A DNA stretch of 46,444 nucleotides from Apostichopus parvimensis (taxonomy: Eukaryota > Echinodermata > Holothuroidea > Aspidochirotida > Stichopodidae). Shown in pieces: positions 40,201 to 46,444 of the stretch. Each line of letters opens with the position of its first letter. The first letter of the stretch is position 1. The position numbers and the translations under genes are program-made. Below the pieces are notes generated by a model. That model made no database searches, was not told where the DNA came from, and was given only the letters and a program-made list of their open reading frames with translations. The DNA lies in NCBI GenBank assembly GCA_000934455.1, contig KN883480.1, positions 126,597 through 173,040 on the forward strand, given 5' to 3'.

Positions 40201-43200
40201 AATCCAATGGGTTGATTTCAGTCTGACATAAATGTGGAGGAGGAAAAGCATAAGGGATAACCTTAAGGCACAACATTAATTTAATATGTTGTAGACCATT
40301 CAGGTTGTTGTTCTTTAACAATTTTAATTCTCAAGAAATGAACCTTTAAAACAGCTAAGGTTTGTCCCTAAAGTTATGTCTAATACAGAGACCATTAGGT
40401 CTATAACTGGACTATACACTCTAATACAGAGACCATTAGGTCAGTGACTGGACTATATAGTCTTATACAGAGACCATTAGGTCAGTGACTGGACATTTAA
40501 CGTGGTGGCTAGAGTATACAGTCTAACACAGAGACCATTAGGTCAATACCTCAGATGCAATGCAAAACTGAATGGGAAAACAAAAAGACTTTGATGGCCT
40601 CAGCTGACATGTTTATAATGCAGTGCAAATTGGTCAAGGACAAATGGTGCTCTATTGTTAACATGCAGTTAATAGGAAAGTATGTTTTGGTAGAGTTATT
40701 AGAACTTATAAACCAGAGGATTAACCTAAACATTTAGACCTGCACTGAGGAGCCGAATGCATCATCATCAAATTAGCCTTAAAGGAGTATTACAGAGATT
40801 AAGGGTATATTTTAAAGGTGAATACCTTGAAAACCAGACTAGCTGTAACAACATTACTAGCACTCATTTTTTTTGGCCTTGGACTGTAACATCTCAAGAC
40901 TAAAGTTTTGCCACAAGTCATCCTTTAAACAAACTTTAATTTTAATTTAAAGGAACTAAAAGGCCTGCTTCATTTTGATCAACCAGACAGAAATGATCAG
41001 TGTTAAAGATATGCTCTATCAATAAGGTTGTTGCAACCTTTTGTGACAAGGAACCACATAACTTATTTGTACCATTGCATCATCTCATATCTGCCAGCAA
41101 GTTGAGAGAATATTTTCTCTGAAGTATCTTGTAAACTCTACCCTCGACAGATCTCCAAACAGGCTGGTCTAATAATAGTAATAATAAAAGAAAGGGGGGC
41201 TTATTCTGCTCTGAAGCCTAGAATGCAGGGAACAAGTTTTTTTCATCCATAGTTTTGTTTGTGAAAATTGTGTCTTAACACATCTTAGCACATAGGACCA
41301 GCCACCTATACTGATATTTACTTCAATTTACACTTATTTTATGCAAAAGAGACCAGCATGGAAGCATCAGTGCCTCATTTAGTACTTTTAGTTCCCCTGG
41401 GAAATAATGTGAAAGGGGGAAATGAGCCAGGAAAATTAAACAACAACCTCCGAAAACCAGAAAGGTGCTTTCCCTTCGCTGCCCGAGTCTTGTCCAGGAT
41501 GCTGTCATTCTGACATTTCACAAGTCGTCAAGTAGTTACATATACATACACTGATACACAGTAATAAAGAACAGTCTCAGCAACTCACCCAAGCCATCAT
41601 GAAGACCTCACCGTGCTATAAACAGCGCCTGACATGTGGAATTCATCCCTTGTTTGCTTTAGGCCAAATTTTGTCTCGGATAAAGTTGTGTATCTCTTTT
41701 TTAACCGACACTCTCTGTTGTGCGAAAGAATTTCTCAGAATAAAGGTACCATGAGGCTTTAGATCAACCTCTGCGTATTGTGGATAGTTTGAGAAGAAAA
41801 AAAAAAAAAAATAAAGAAGATAAAACCTAAATGTGACTGTGAGCTGTGTGTGGGTTGAATAGTTGTAGACAGACTCATGTTAGTTTTAATACTACTGTAG
41901 ATATTAAAAATGGTACCAGCCAAGTCTACACCGTCGTCAGTTCTCAACTTGAAGCACACTAACAATATGAACAAGCGAGAAATGCCATTGAGTTGCATAT
42001 ATTCTCATTGGGACACAGCCTTAATGAATAATTGCTCATGGACTGCTACAGAACCATGTTTAAACTTCACACTTGCTCTTGCTCATGAACTCCACACTGA
42101 CCAAATAGCATTTGTCCTCCTTAACCCTTGAGTTGTCATGTGACCACTTTGACGATACCTATCTTGTGAATTTTGGGACGAGCCTCTTCAACCTTTTTTG
42201 TTCATGTATATATATATTGACCTCTGATCTTTGATGGTCTTCCAGGCAATTAGTCCCTATTATGGGGAACCACCTTGCAGATACCAGATTTGCAAGAAAT
42301 CATCTTACAAATAAATACTGCATAGCGGTCGGCCAAATGGACCAGAAATGTGTACACATAACACAAGATAATTTGTTTGATCATTAAGTGCATGAGGGTG
42401 CGCTCTAAGAAATTCATGTCGTGAAAACGATGCACGGTCCTTTGTGCGTGTACTGGTCTTTCCTTTGGGAGGGGTGGGGGAAAGAAGTGGGGAGTATAGT
42501 TCATTCAGTATTACACGAAAATCATTCATTAAACCCAAAGATTTGCATGTAGCACCTCAACACTGCTTACTAGACTTCTAACTGAACGTGAAGCCAACCT
42601 GTTCATTTTTGTGGGGGGGGGGGGGGCAGTATTAGAAATGTCTTTTTCAGTATAATAGATAAGATGCTGACTGTTCTAGTTATATTTTTTTTATAGTTTA
42701 TATTTCATTCTTATTGATATTATTATTATGATTATTTAAGAAAAAAATGTGTCAAAGTTTACCTGAAGGAGGGAAAAAGATTGCGTGAACAGCACATCAG
42801 ACATTTTAAATCACTTCGTCTAATTCCTAAAAGGTCAGACAAGTCGTTAAAATATTGAACCATTCCCATCAGTAAATAAGATATTGAGAGCTTTGGAGGA
42901 AATATGTCAGACAGGTGGCCGCGATTCAATGACCAGATTTGTTGTTCTATGAAAGCCGGAAAGATTAGGGGCTGGCCATTTTACAGATTAACTCAAGTCT
43001 CAGTCTTTTTAATGGTGACACTTCTTCTTGTTTAAGTTGTATGAACAGAATTTACACGGCAAGGTTCTTCCAAAACCGAGACGGTAATTTGACAAAAGAG
43101 AAGAACTCAAAAGTATCGTAAATTGTGTGACGAAGTGTCATCCGTCTTGATGCATATATTTAAAACCACAGTTTCTTTCAAGTGATTATCAATTTTTTTT

Positions 43201-45681
43201 TTTGCAAAGAAGTTTTCCACAATCCTGTCAATTTGATGCCTATCATTTGGAATGGATTCTCTCCATGCAATAGGTTTGAAGTACACTTCAAGAGATAGTG
43301 TGGAATGAAACGCTACTTCCTGTTTGGAGATGGCCTCTGCCGTTTCCCCCTGCAATCAATTTGTAGGTTTGGATCTGAAAATCTTGTTACTTCCAGTCAG
43401 AGCCCACCTTATCAATGAAGAGTTTAGTTTGTATTTACAAAGGAGACTTTGTACTTTAACCTAACAGTTATGATATCAAGAATCTGAGTAAACCCGGGGA
43501 GAGAGATATAAATCCAGAAAGATATCTGACATAGCGCTGTTAATCTATCGTAGTGGATCATGTCATGTTGACATTGCCATATATACTTCACATTGACAAA
43601 GACGTCTAAATGTTTTACAGAGCATGTAATGCGGTACTTGTGAAATGAAACATGCAGGGTTGCAAATCCCACCTTAACAGCATCTTGCATTGTTGAGATA
43701 TTAAAATATTGAAACCTTTAATCATGGCAGAACAGCAGTGCTGCATTACAATGGTGTATATATTTTTATCCACAATTGGATTTACACAAACGGCTGCCTT
43801 TGGTTTCCATTAAAACTGAAGTGCAAATATGTAATATCAGAAAATGTCACATTTTACTTCATTCCTGTCTCTGCTCCAGATGTGATAAGCACTCCAATCT
43901 ACCAAGCCTGAACAATTGGATACATTTTCCATGCTGCTCTCCAACTAACTGACTGTTTTGTGTGTTGGGGGGGGGGGAGGGGGAAGGTGGGAGAAGGGGT
44001 CATCCATAGGTAACTGTATGTTATTTGATATTGGTGAGAGTTGCTAAATTAATTTTGCAATTTTAGTTTGACATTGCTTTTGCAAGTATCCTCATCACAT
44101 GAGTATAAAACAGATCATGTGATGGTGATGTCACCTTTTTATATATATATTTTTTTGGTCATGATTATTTCAAACTATCTCTGTAATTTTTTTTTTCTCA
44201 GATGGGAGGAGAGGACATCTACCTCAGGCAGGGTATACTTTGTGAATCACCTTAACAGAGCCACACAGTGGGATAGGCCGACTAGGTAAAAGCAAACATT
44301 TCTTCCCATTTGTGTGTGCCCTATCCAGACCGAACAATTATTTCCTTGTCGGTGTTTGTTTATTTTGTGTATATTTTTAATACAGAGATCTGCTGACCCT
44401 GTTTTGCTAGCCACCTTTAATGGAGACAGCAGTGTTTTGTATCTACAGTTGCATATATTTATGATTATGTTTTGGTATCTGTGATTCTGTGGGTGTGTGT
44501 GTTGTGGGCAAGATTTAACAAGGAATGTCAATTTATGAAGTTTTTGTTGCAATTCATTTGGTGTCGAATACTTAATATTTTGTTAGTGTGGTGAATGAGA
44601 CACAGCACTCTGAGATGTGTAGCATATATTCTCACTTAATGAATTTGCTCCTCATTTACCTGTCTCCCCACAACCTTAGCACCTCGTTCTACCGTGCGTA
44701 GAATGAACTGGTAACCTTTTAACACTCGCGCCCTCTATGACCCCCTACCCTGGTAAATGCCCTTTCTTCTCATTCTACCATCCAAAGTGCCAGCATCATG
44801 CGTTTTTTGTCTGGTTTTTTACCTTTTTAAAACAAAAATTATTTTAATTTTTAAATTTATTTTTACCTCGCTCATCACCTTTGGAGCCGTAGAGTTTGTA
44901 AGGTAAATGATATAAAATGTGATAATTCTGAAATTTACATTTGGAAGATTTCATTTCTAAATTTATGAATATTCAAAACCTTGTTGATGACTAAATGTAG
45001 CAATGGTCCAAACATGCAAAGTTTCTGCTGTGTTGAAGGTTATACCTGTGTGATGTTCTTATAGCGATGAGAGATCACTCAGACGTGTTGAATTCTCTTG
45101 CATCAAAGTTGTCATCATGAATCAAGTAAAGTGCTCGTTCCTGAGATCGTGTCTCTCACCACATCATTCATTCGAAGAGGGACTACAGCATGGGGCCAAC
45201 CCCTTACAGATATTCACAAGTTTGGGCATTGGAAAACATTTGTCCAAAAAAAAAAGAAGCAAAGATTCTATTTGTTAATTGATCAATCAACTGTACATTC
45301 TTTCTTTCAAAATTGGTCATTTACCCTTTCACTTTTTAAGAACATCACACTATTTAAAGCGATCTCTCTTGTTGTTACTTAGGCCTGCCTCAGAGTATAT
45401 CTCACCTCAATTTAGGAGTGATGCTGGTGTCAACAGTGGGAGTGGTCAGACTGGTGGCAGCAGTGGTAGCTCTGGAGACAATTCGCATCAACCCCCATCG
45501 GGTAACAGACACTCTCACCACGGGGAGAGCCACAACGGCCACCAGAGTCGGAGGTCCGCCTCTTCCTCGAACAGACAAAGGGACGAAGACAGAGGACAAG
45601 TCAGGAGACAATCCTCCAGGCTGCGGAACTATATGAACAGGTCCACTTTACACCAAGTGGTCGACCTGCCGGATGGTTACG
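4193..45681 (+). CDS. smurf: SMURF-type HECT E3 ubiquitin ligase, 5' part (joined exons, continues past right edge)
   Basis: Gene-level entry. Seven exons (4193-4244, 15415-15453, 26627-26735, 31071-31204, 32042-32213, 44202-44285, 45383-45681) join in one frame to 889 nt, or 296 codons plus one base, all with GT-AG borders. Residues 12 to about 140 form the C2 domain and 165-197 the first WW domain (W170, W192, P195). Residues 198-285 are a low-complexity linker, and the part ends at DLPDGY, where WW2 begins in the family. SMURF proteins ubiquitinate Smads and receptor complexes, and also RhoA and polarity proteins. C2 targets membranes and restrains the HECT domain; WW domains bind PPxY motifs. 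The HECT domain is not in the window. Three WW domains are known in SMURF2 and Drosophila Smurf and two in SMURF1, so the layout is SMURF2-like. A second copy of exons 4 and 5 at 38912-40043 is left out as a probable assembly duplicate. Confidence 0.93.
4897..5310. mobile_element. hAT-like MITE with TTTCCCTAACT inverted ends
   Basis: The left end reads CAGTAATTTTCCCTAACTGG; the right end, reverse complemented, reads CAGGGTTTCCCTAACTTTAT. The shared TTTCCCTAACT after an initial CAG is a typical hAT-type inverted repeat. The left subterminal part, GGGGTGCATGAACCCCCAGG, is itself palindromic. The G-run at 5279-5290 lies at the other end. No transposase is encoded and I see no clear target duplication (TGTAAGGG against TTTTAAAG). 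Confidence 0.5.
6350..7854. mobile_element. Non-autonomous hAT-like element with ATATCGG subterminal arrays, about 1.5 kb
   Basis: The left end reads TAGTGTTGCTACGATAATCG; the right end, reverse complemented, reads TAGTGTTGCGCCGATATCAC. Inside each end lies roughly 100 bp packed with CCGATAT/ATATCGG motifs in both orientations, the kind of subterminal array to which hAT transposases bind. The interior (6470-7760) has no open frame for a transposase. It includes a TGCAATATTGCA-rich palindromic patch near 7447-7498. A target duplication is not evident. Confidence 0.6.
8520..8641. mobile_element. Fragment of an inverted-repeat element, one end only
   Basis: The stretch GGTACTAAAACCGGTTTACC and the nearby ACCGAAATTCGGT and CGGTTTTGG motifs look like the palindromic terminus of a DNA transposon. 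I could not find a matching opposite end within about 1 kb, so this is at best a decayed fragment. Confidence 0.25.
9487..10190. repeat. Tandem repeat, 318-bp unit, about two copies with internal duplication
   Basis: The unit starting AGTGCTTGCTATGAACAATT at 9487 recurs at 9805, 318 bp later, and similarity continues through the CACTGTAGACTTTCACTG and GTACAGGACC parts. In the second unit a segment of about 95 bp (GCCTCAGAAAG to the GTACAGGAC region) is itself duplicated near 9953 and 10049. It is non-coding. Confidence 0.8.
13248..14434. mobile_element. hAT-like non-autonomous element with perfect 8-bp target duplication
   Basis: The left end reads TAGTGTTTGCACGGGTTATC; the right end, reverse complemented, reads TAGTGTTTACACGGGTCCAA. 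The flanking bases are GTAATATT on both sides (13240-13247 and 14435-14442), a perfect 8-bp duplication diagnostic of hAT insertion. Both ends carry GGGTACCCG-type palindromes. The interior has tandem units of 166 bp (13271 and 13437) and two units of about 123 bp (13606 and 13729). No transposase frame is present. Near 13860-14037 the motif GCGCGAATCGCGCAATCTCG followed by GCGAACCCTG may be a nested element end. Confidence 0.85.
15415..15453 (+). CDS. smurf: SMURF exon 2: 39-nt microexon, start of C2 domain
   Basis: This 39-nt exon encodes residues 18-30, VLCAKNLSKKDFF, with split codons at both ends (G|TG before, A|GA after, giving R31). It is the first beta-strand and loop of the C2 domain and matches SMURF1/2 at nearly every position (VLCAKNLVKKDFFR). 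The acceptor is a long pyrimidine tract ending TTCCCCAG at 15414. The donor GTGAGT starts at 15454. Both flanking introns are about 11.2 kb. Open frames at 15243-15584 and 15485-15907 run through this region but are intronic read-through. Confidence 0.9.
15454..26626 (+). other. SMURF intron 2, 11.2 kb
   Basis: The intron runs from the GTGAGT donor to the ATTTAG acceptor. It holds a CCCTC-rich tract (16703-16755), poly-G tracts near 17880-17905 and 18031-18041, a dispersed repeat at 19795-20050, an ATA/ATAACA patch near 24000 followed by sequence like a generic retroelement tail (TTTATATAGTGTCAAA, then GGTGCTTAACAAA), and C-rich DNA at 26130-26160 and 26513-26535. The open frames in it are short and give no recognisable protein. 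Confidence 0.85.
19795..20050. repeat. Dispersed repeat family, copy 1
   Basis: It begins TTACTTCGCTCCTCACTTAC and runs through TTCTACCGTG, CCTGGTAAC and CTCCCTCTATGACC to GCAGCCCGATAAG. The same string of motifs recurs at 28645, 34698, 36481 and 44643. I see no terminal inverted repeats, no poly-A tail and no coding frame, so its class is unknown. Confidence 0.7.
26627..26735 (+). CDS. smurf: SMURF exon 3: central C2 domain
   Basis: The exon encodes residues 32-66 plus split codons at each end (R31 and L67). It contains the C2 loop motif LPDPFAKI, then GSGQCHSTD, then LDPKWNQHYD. These are hallmark SMURF C2 sequences; the aspartates D34 and D58 sit where C2 domains carry their ion- and lipid-binding loops. 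The acceptor is ATTTAG at 26621-26626 after a T-rich tract, and the donor is GTAAGT at 26736. Just upstream (26513-26535) is a C-rich tract that is G-rich on the minus strand. Identity with vertebrate SMURF2 is high by eye; the differences are conservative (for example ILVEG for VVVDG). Confidence 0.95.
26978..27150. repeat. 86-bp tandem repeat, two units
   Basis: Units start TATCAGAGT at 26978 and 27064, and each ends TTTGATGGATACA. The right contig begins inside a related array at 34839-34963 with slightly different units. Non-coding. Confidence 0.85.
28645..28925. repeat. Dispersed repeat family, copy 2
   Basis: It is related to 19795-20050: it starts GTTACTTCGTGCCTCGCTTA, passes through GTTCTACCATG, CCTGGTAACC and CATTCTACCATCCAAAGTGC, and ends GCAGCCCGGT. 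On both sides lie direct repeats of about 45 bp (28602-28644 and 28926-28971) starting GAGGTGACC. No coding capacity seen. Confidence 0.75.
29963..30268 (+). mobile_element. tRNA-derived SINE, about 305 bp
   Basis: The head has a polymerase III box A-like sequence (GCCGAGTGGATAAAGGC) and a perfect box B (GGTTCGATACC) inside a 5-bp T stem (CCGGG/CCCGG). It resembles class II serine/leucine tRNAs with a long variable arm, but the acceptor stem is not paired, so it is not a working tRNA. An unrelated body follows and it ends in an ATT-rich tail (TTATTACTATTATTATAATA). The minus-strand reading HPGIEPGTSRL is the usual translation of such heads. A second copy at 37804-38110 comes from the block duplication. 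Confidence 0.85.
31071..31204 (+). CDS. smurf: SMURF exon 4 (copy in left contig): C2 domain
   Basis: The exon encodes residues 68-111 with split codons L67 (TT|G) and F112 (T|TT). It carries the family signatures ISIWNHRKIHKKQGAGFLG and RLKDTG. W96 replaces the cysteine found in vertebrate SMURFs (GFLGCVRL). The acceptor is CTTTTTGCAG and the donor GTGAGT at 31205. An identical copy lies at 38912-39045. Only one of the two fits the C2 fold. Confidence 0.93.
31205..32041 (+). other. SMURF intron 4, 837 bp
   Basis: This short intron runs from a GTGAGT donor to a CTATGCCTAG acceptor. It has a long poly-G run at about 31542-31557 that is interrupted and shorter in copy B (near 39380-39395). No gene or regulatory signal recognised. 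Confidence 0.9.
32042..32213 (+). CDS. smurf: SMURF exon 5 (copy in left contig): end of C2 domain and lead-in to WW1
   Basis: The exon encodes residues 113-168 plus split codons F112 and G169 (GG|A). It starts with TRLDLC, then the last C2 strands IRGQLVISITSRDR, a short variable linker with VVDSR (VVDCS in SMURF2), and ends in NDLPD just before the WW tryptophan. The acceptor is CTATGCCTAG at 32041 and the donor GTGAGT at 32214. Intron 4 is only 837 bp. An identical exon copy is at 39872-40043. Confidence 0.93.
32549..32880. repeat. 41-bp minisatellite, about 8 units (copy A)
   Basis: The unit contains TCTAATACAGAGACCATTAG followed by GTCAGTGACTGGACTATATAG or a variant with CAATAACTGGACTATACAC. 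I count eight units, the last two diverged. The matching array in copy B has about four. Confidence 0.9.
34698..34788. repeat. Dispersed repeat family, copy 3, truncated by the gap
   Basis: It starts TTACTTCGCTCCCCGCTTAC and carries the family motifs TTCTACCGTG and CCCTGGTAATC before the N run. It is absent at the matching place in copy B (42381), where unique sequence continues, so it is an insertion specific to copy A. Confidence 0.8.
34789..34838. other. Assembly gap, 50 Ns
   Basis: A run of exactly 50 N bases, a round number typical of a placeholder of unknown length between contigs. It separates the two copies of the duplicated block. Confidence 0.99.
34839..34963. repeat. 86-bp tandem repeat, partial plus one unit (copy B)
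   Basis: Sequence after the gap opens in the middle of a unit related to 26978-27150, followed by a full unit ending TTTGATGGATACA. Variant bases differ from copy A. Confidence 0.85.
36481..36756. repeat. Dispersed repeat family, copy in block B
   Basis: This is the counterpart of 28645-28925 inside the second block copy, with the same flanking direct repeats (36435 and 36757 onward) and a few substitutions. It arises from the block duplication, not a separate insertion. Confidence 0.8.
37804..38110 (+). mobile_element. tRNA-derived SINE, block B copy
   Basis: This is the same element as 29963-30268, with box A and box B intact and small differences (a T-run lengthened near 37905, CTACGG for CTATGG). 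It is a product of the block duplication. Confidence 0.85.
38912..39045 (+). CDS. smurf: SMURF exon 4, second copy (right contig)
   Basis: This is a base-for-base repeat of the exon at 31071-31204, with the same acceptor (TTTTTGCAG) and donor (GTGAGT at 39046). It lies in the 34839-42381 copy of the 7.6-kb duplicated block. Exon sequence is identical while flanking intron sequence differs by substitutions and indels, as two alleles would. If the block is an assembly duplicate, this copy or its twin should be removed from a gene model. If it is real, exons 4 and 5 would be repeated in frame. Confidence 0.75.
39872..40043 (+). CDS. smurf: SMURF exon 5, second copy (right contig)
   Basis: This is identical in sequence to 32042-32213, with the same acceptor CTATGCCTAG and donor GTGAGT at 40044. 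Its distance from the preceding exon copy is 826 bp against 837 bp in the first copy, so the introns carry net indels. Of the two copies this is the one contiguous, without a gap, with the WW1 exon at 44202; through it intron 5 would be 4158 bp. The same doubt about artefact versus real duplication applies. Confidence 0.75.
40378..40550. repeat. 41-bp minisatellite, about 4 units (copy B)
   Basis: This is the matching array to 32549-32880, with four units by my count. The last two carry the same diverged tails (GGACATTTAAC and TCTAACACAG), so the loss or gain was in the uniform middle units. Confidence 0.9.
42382..44201. other. Unique intronic DNA before the WW1 exon
   Basis: This is non-repeated sequence with a poly-G run at about 42612-42625 and a G-rich stretch at 43967-43998 (potential G-quadruplex) about 200 bp before the exon. 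Two minus-strand open frames (43424-43690 and 43107-43355) are adjacent but resemble no family I know. Confidence 0.7.
44202..44285 (+). CDS. smurf: SMURF exon 6: first WW domain
   Basis: The exon encodes residues 170-196 with split codons G169 (GG|A) and R197 (AG|G). The peptide runs WEERTSTSGRVYFVNHLNRATQW DRPTR (split here only for length). It has the two WW tryptophans (W170, W192), the central aromatic pair at Y181-F182, the N184/H185 ligand-binding positions and the closing P195. It corresponds to WW1 of SMURF2 (WEERRTASGRIQYLNH), which SMURF1 lacks. WW domains of this family bind PPxY motifs. The acceptor is a T-tract ending CTCAG at 44201 and the donor is GTAAAA at 44286. Confidence 0.95.
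44286..45382 (+). other. SMURF intron 6, 1.1 kb
   Basis: The intron runs from a GTAAAA donor to a TTGTTACTTAG acceptor and includes a dispersed repeat at 44643-44895. Nothing else recognised. Confidence 0.88.
44643..44895. repeat. Dispersed repeat family, copy 4
   Basis: It starts TTTGCTCCTCATTTACCTGT and carries CACCTCGTTCTACCGTG, CTGGTAACC, GCGCCCTCTATGACC and CATTCTACCATCCAAAGTGC, as in the other copies. Its 3' half is AT-rich and decayed, ending near GGAGCCGTAGAG. Confidence 0.7.
45383..45681 (+). CDS. smurf: SMURF exon 7: WW1-WW2 linker
   Basis: The exon encodes residues 198-296 plus one base. It opens with PASEYISP, matching PASEYSSP of SMURF2. A divergent low-complexity stretch follows, rich in Ser, Gly, His, Asn and Arg, then the conserved RLRNYMNRSTLH (RHRNYMSRTHLH in SMURF2), and it ends in VVDLPDGY at the start of the next WW domain (PPDLPEGYEQ). 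The acceptor is TTGTTACTTAG at 45382 and the donor GGTAAAT, cut after 45681. The open frame continues past the donor into a palindrome and stops at 45735-45737; that tail is intronic. The next exon is not in the window. Confidence 0.9.
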
Positions 45682-46444
45682 GTAAATTACACCTCCACCC
45701 CACCGCGTATCATTTGTTGGGTGTCTCGACTATCTAGACAGATAGTCGAGACACCCAACAAATGATACGGTAATGCTGCTATGTGTGGTCATAGCTACTG
45801 ATCACCATGCTTTATGTAGCATTGTAAATGTTTGTATCCGACCCATTTACTTACTCAGTTTACTTCTAAGCCCTTAGAATCCTAAGTATTTAGATTTTGA
45901 AATTTCGTCAGCATTTGCACGAAATATGTTGGAGAGTCAAAGAATAATGGCTACTATGATGTTAAACCTTTGACATGCTTTTTATTGCCAACCAGAAAGC
46001 ATTTCACCTCTTAGAGATATCTTATCTTCTAACGTAACACCAAGAAATGTTACAATGGTCAGATTCTCCATAGGAAGGGGTACTTTGATCACCTTCAAGG
46101 TGTGTCACCTTCAGGAACTAGAGAAATCTATCCCATTGTTTCTACATTGGCTTCAGGAAATTTCAAGAATCTGAACTGTTGTGCTGTACTGGAATTTAAT
46201 GCCAAAGCTATGTGTAGCAGTGCATACTACATAATTTGTGTACTGCAAATTGACTGTCAAAGACAAGATAAAGTGCTTGTTAAAAGCAATCTCTTGGAGT
46301 ACACCAAGGGAACCATAAAATTAGGCATATGCATCAAAATTTTGGAAATAAAAAAAGGGGGGGGGAAATGGGAAACATTATCATCGCCATTTGAACACTA
46401 TTTTAGCATTTTCTACATGAAAAATGAGGTCTGTTAAATCCCTG
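45682..46444 (+). other. Start of SMURF intron 7
   Basis: The sequence after the GGTAAAT donor contains the palindrome at 45706-45769, then AT-rich DNA with a poly-G run at 46358-46366. The 111-residue open frame at 46102-46437 resembles no known protein. The exon carrying the second WW domain must lie to the right. Confidence 0.8.
45706..45769. repeat. Perfect 30-bp inverted repeat with 4-nt loop
   Basis: The left arm is 45706-45735, the loop AGAC is 45736-45739 and the right arm is 45740-45769. Every one of the 30 positions pairs; the arms end in TCGACTATCT and AGATAGTCGA. It starts 24 nt after the exon 7 donor site. It has no family resemblance to the other repeats in the window. Confidence 0.97.

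Larger units (their letters stand above)
34839..42381. repeat. 7.6-kb duplicated block, copy B (start of right contig)
   Basis: This is the second copy of 27026-34697 and begins at the first base after the N gap, inside the 86-bp tandem repeat. It continues without a break into unique sequence at 42382 and on to the WW1 exon. Both ends of the duplicated interval therefore coincide with contig ends on one side, the pattern expected of unmerged overlapping haplotypes. Confidence 0.95.
32214..44201 (+). other. SMURF intron 5 as assembled (includes the gap and the duplicated block)
   Basis: The assembled intron between exon 5 of the left contig and the WW1 exon is 11,988 bp only because it spans the N gap and block copy B. 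Measured from the right-contig exon 5 it is 4158 bp (40044-44201). Contents: 41-bp minisatellite, dispersed repeat, SINE copy, poly-G tracts, and unique DNA at 42382-44201. Confidence 0.8.

Noticed and set aside
45418..45636. Alternative open frames across SMURF exon 7
   Set aside because: They are shadows of the true frame, which carries the PASEY and RNYMNRSTLH signatures.

Overview
This is eukaryotic genomic DNA: AT-rich, gene-poor, with GT-AG introns, many short interspersed repeats, microsatellites and poly-G/C runs. The only gene I can support is on the + strand. It is the 5' part of a SMURF-type HECT E3 ubiquitin ligase (SMURF1/2 family, the regulators of TGF-beta/BMP signalling). I reconstructed seven coding exons by joining splice-compatible fragments: 4193-4244, 15415-15453, 26627-26735, 31071-31204, 32042-32213, 44202-44285 and 45383-45681. 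Together they give about 296 residues: a conserved N-terminus, the whole C2 domain, the first WW domain, a Ser/Gly/His-rich linker and the first residues leading into the next WW domain. The remaining WW domains and the HECT domain lie beyond the right edge. The WW1 exon makes the protein SMURF2-like in layout, since vertebrate SMURF1 lacks this WW. The repeat content and protein divergence suggest a marine invertebrate, plausibly a deuterostome such as an echinoderm. That is inference, not proof.

Layout. 1-4192 is upstream DNA with two MITE-like elements and a possible TATA-less promoter. 4193-15453 holds exon 1, an 11-kb intron with several hAT-like non-autonomous elements (one with a perfect 8-bp target duplication), a 318-bp tandem repeat, and a 39-nt microexon. 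15454-26735 is a second 11-kb intron followed by the central C2 exon. 27026-42381 holds two near-identical copies of a 7.6-kb block, each with C2 exons 4 and 5. They are separated by exactly 50 Ns (34789-34838). 42382-46444 holds the WW1 exon and the linker exon, then a perfect 30-bp inverted repeat just inside the next intron.

The main surprise is the 7.6-kb block. The left contig ends in it and the right contig starts in it, and the coding exons are identical while the introns differ by scattered SNPs, indels and minisatellite copy number. This looks most like two haplotypes of one heterozygous locus placed end to end, not a real tandem duplication. The duplicated exon pair is exactly 306 nt and phase-compatible, so an automated gene model could include it twice and produce a false protein with half of its C2 domain repeated. 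I found no convincing novel gene system. The second-look items are the false duplication, the perfect palindrome, and several mobile or tandem repeat families.
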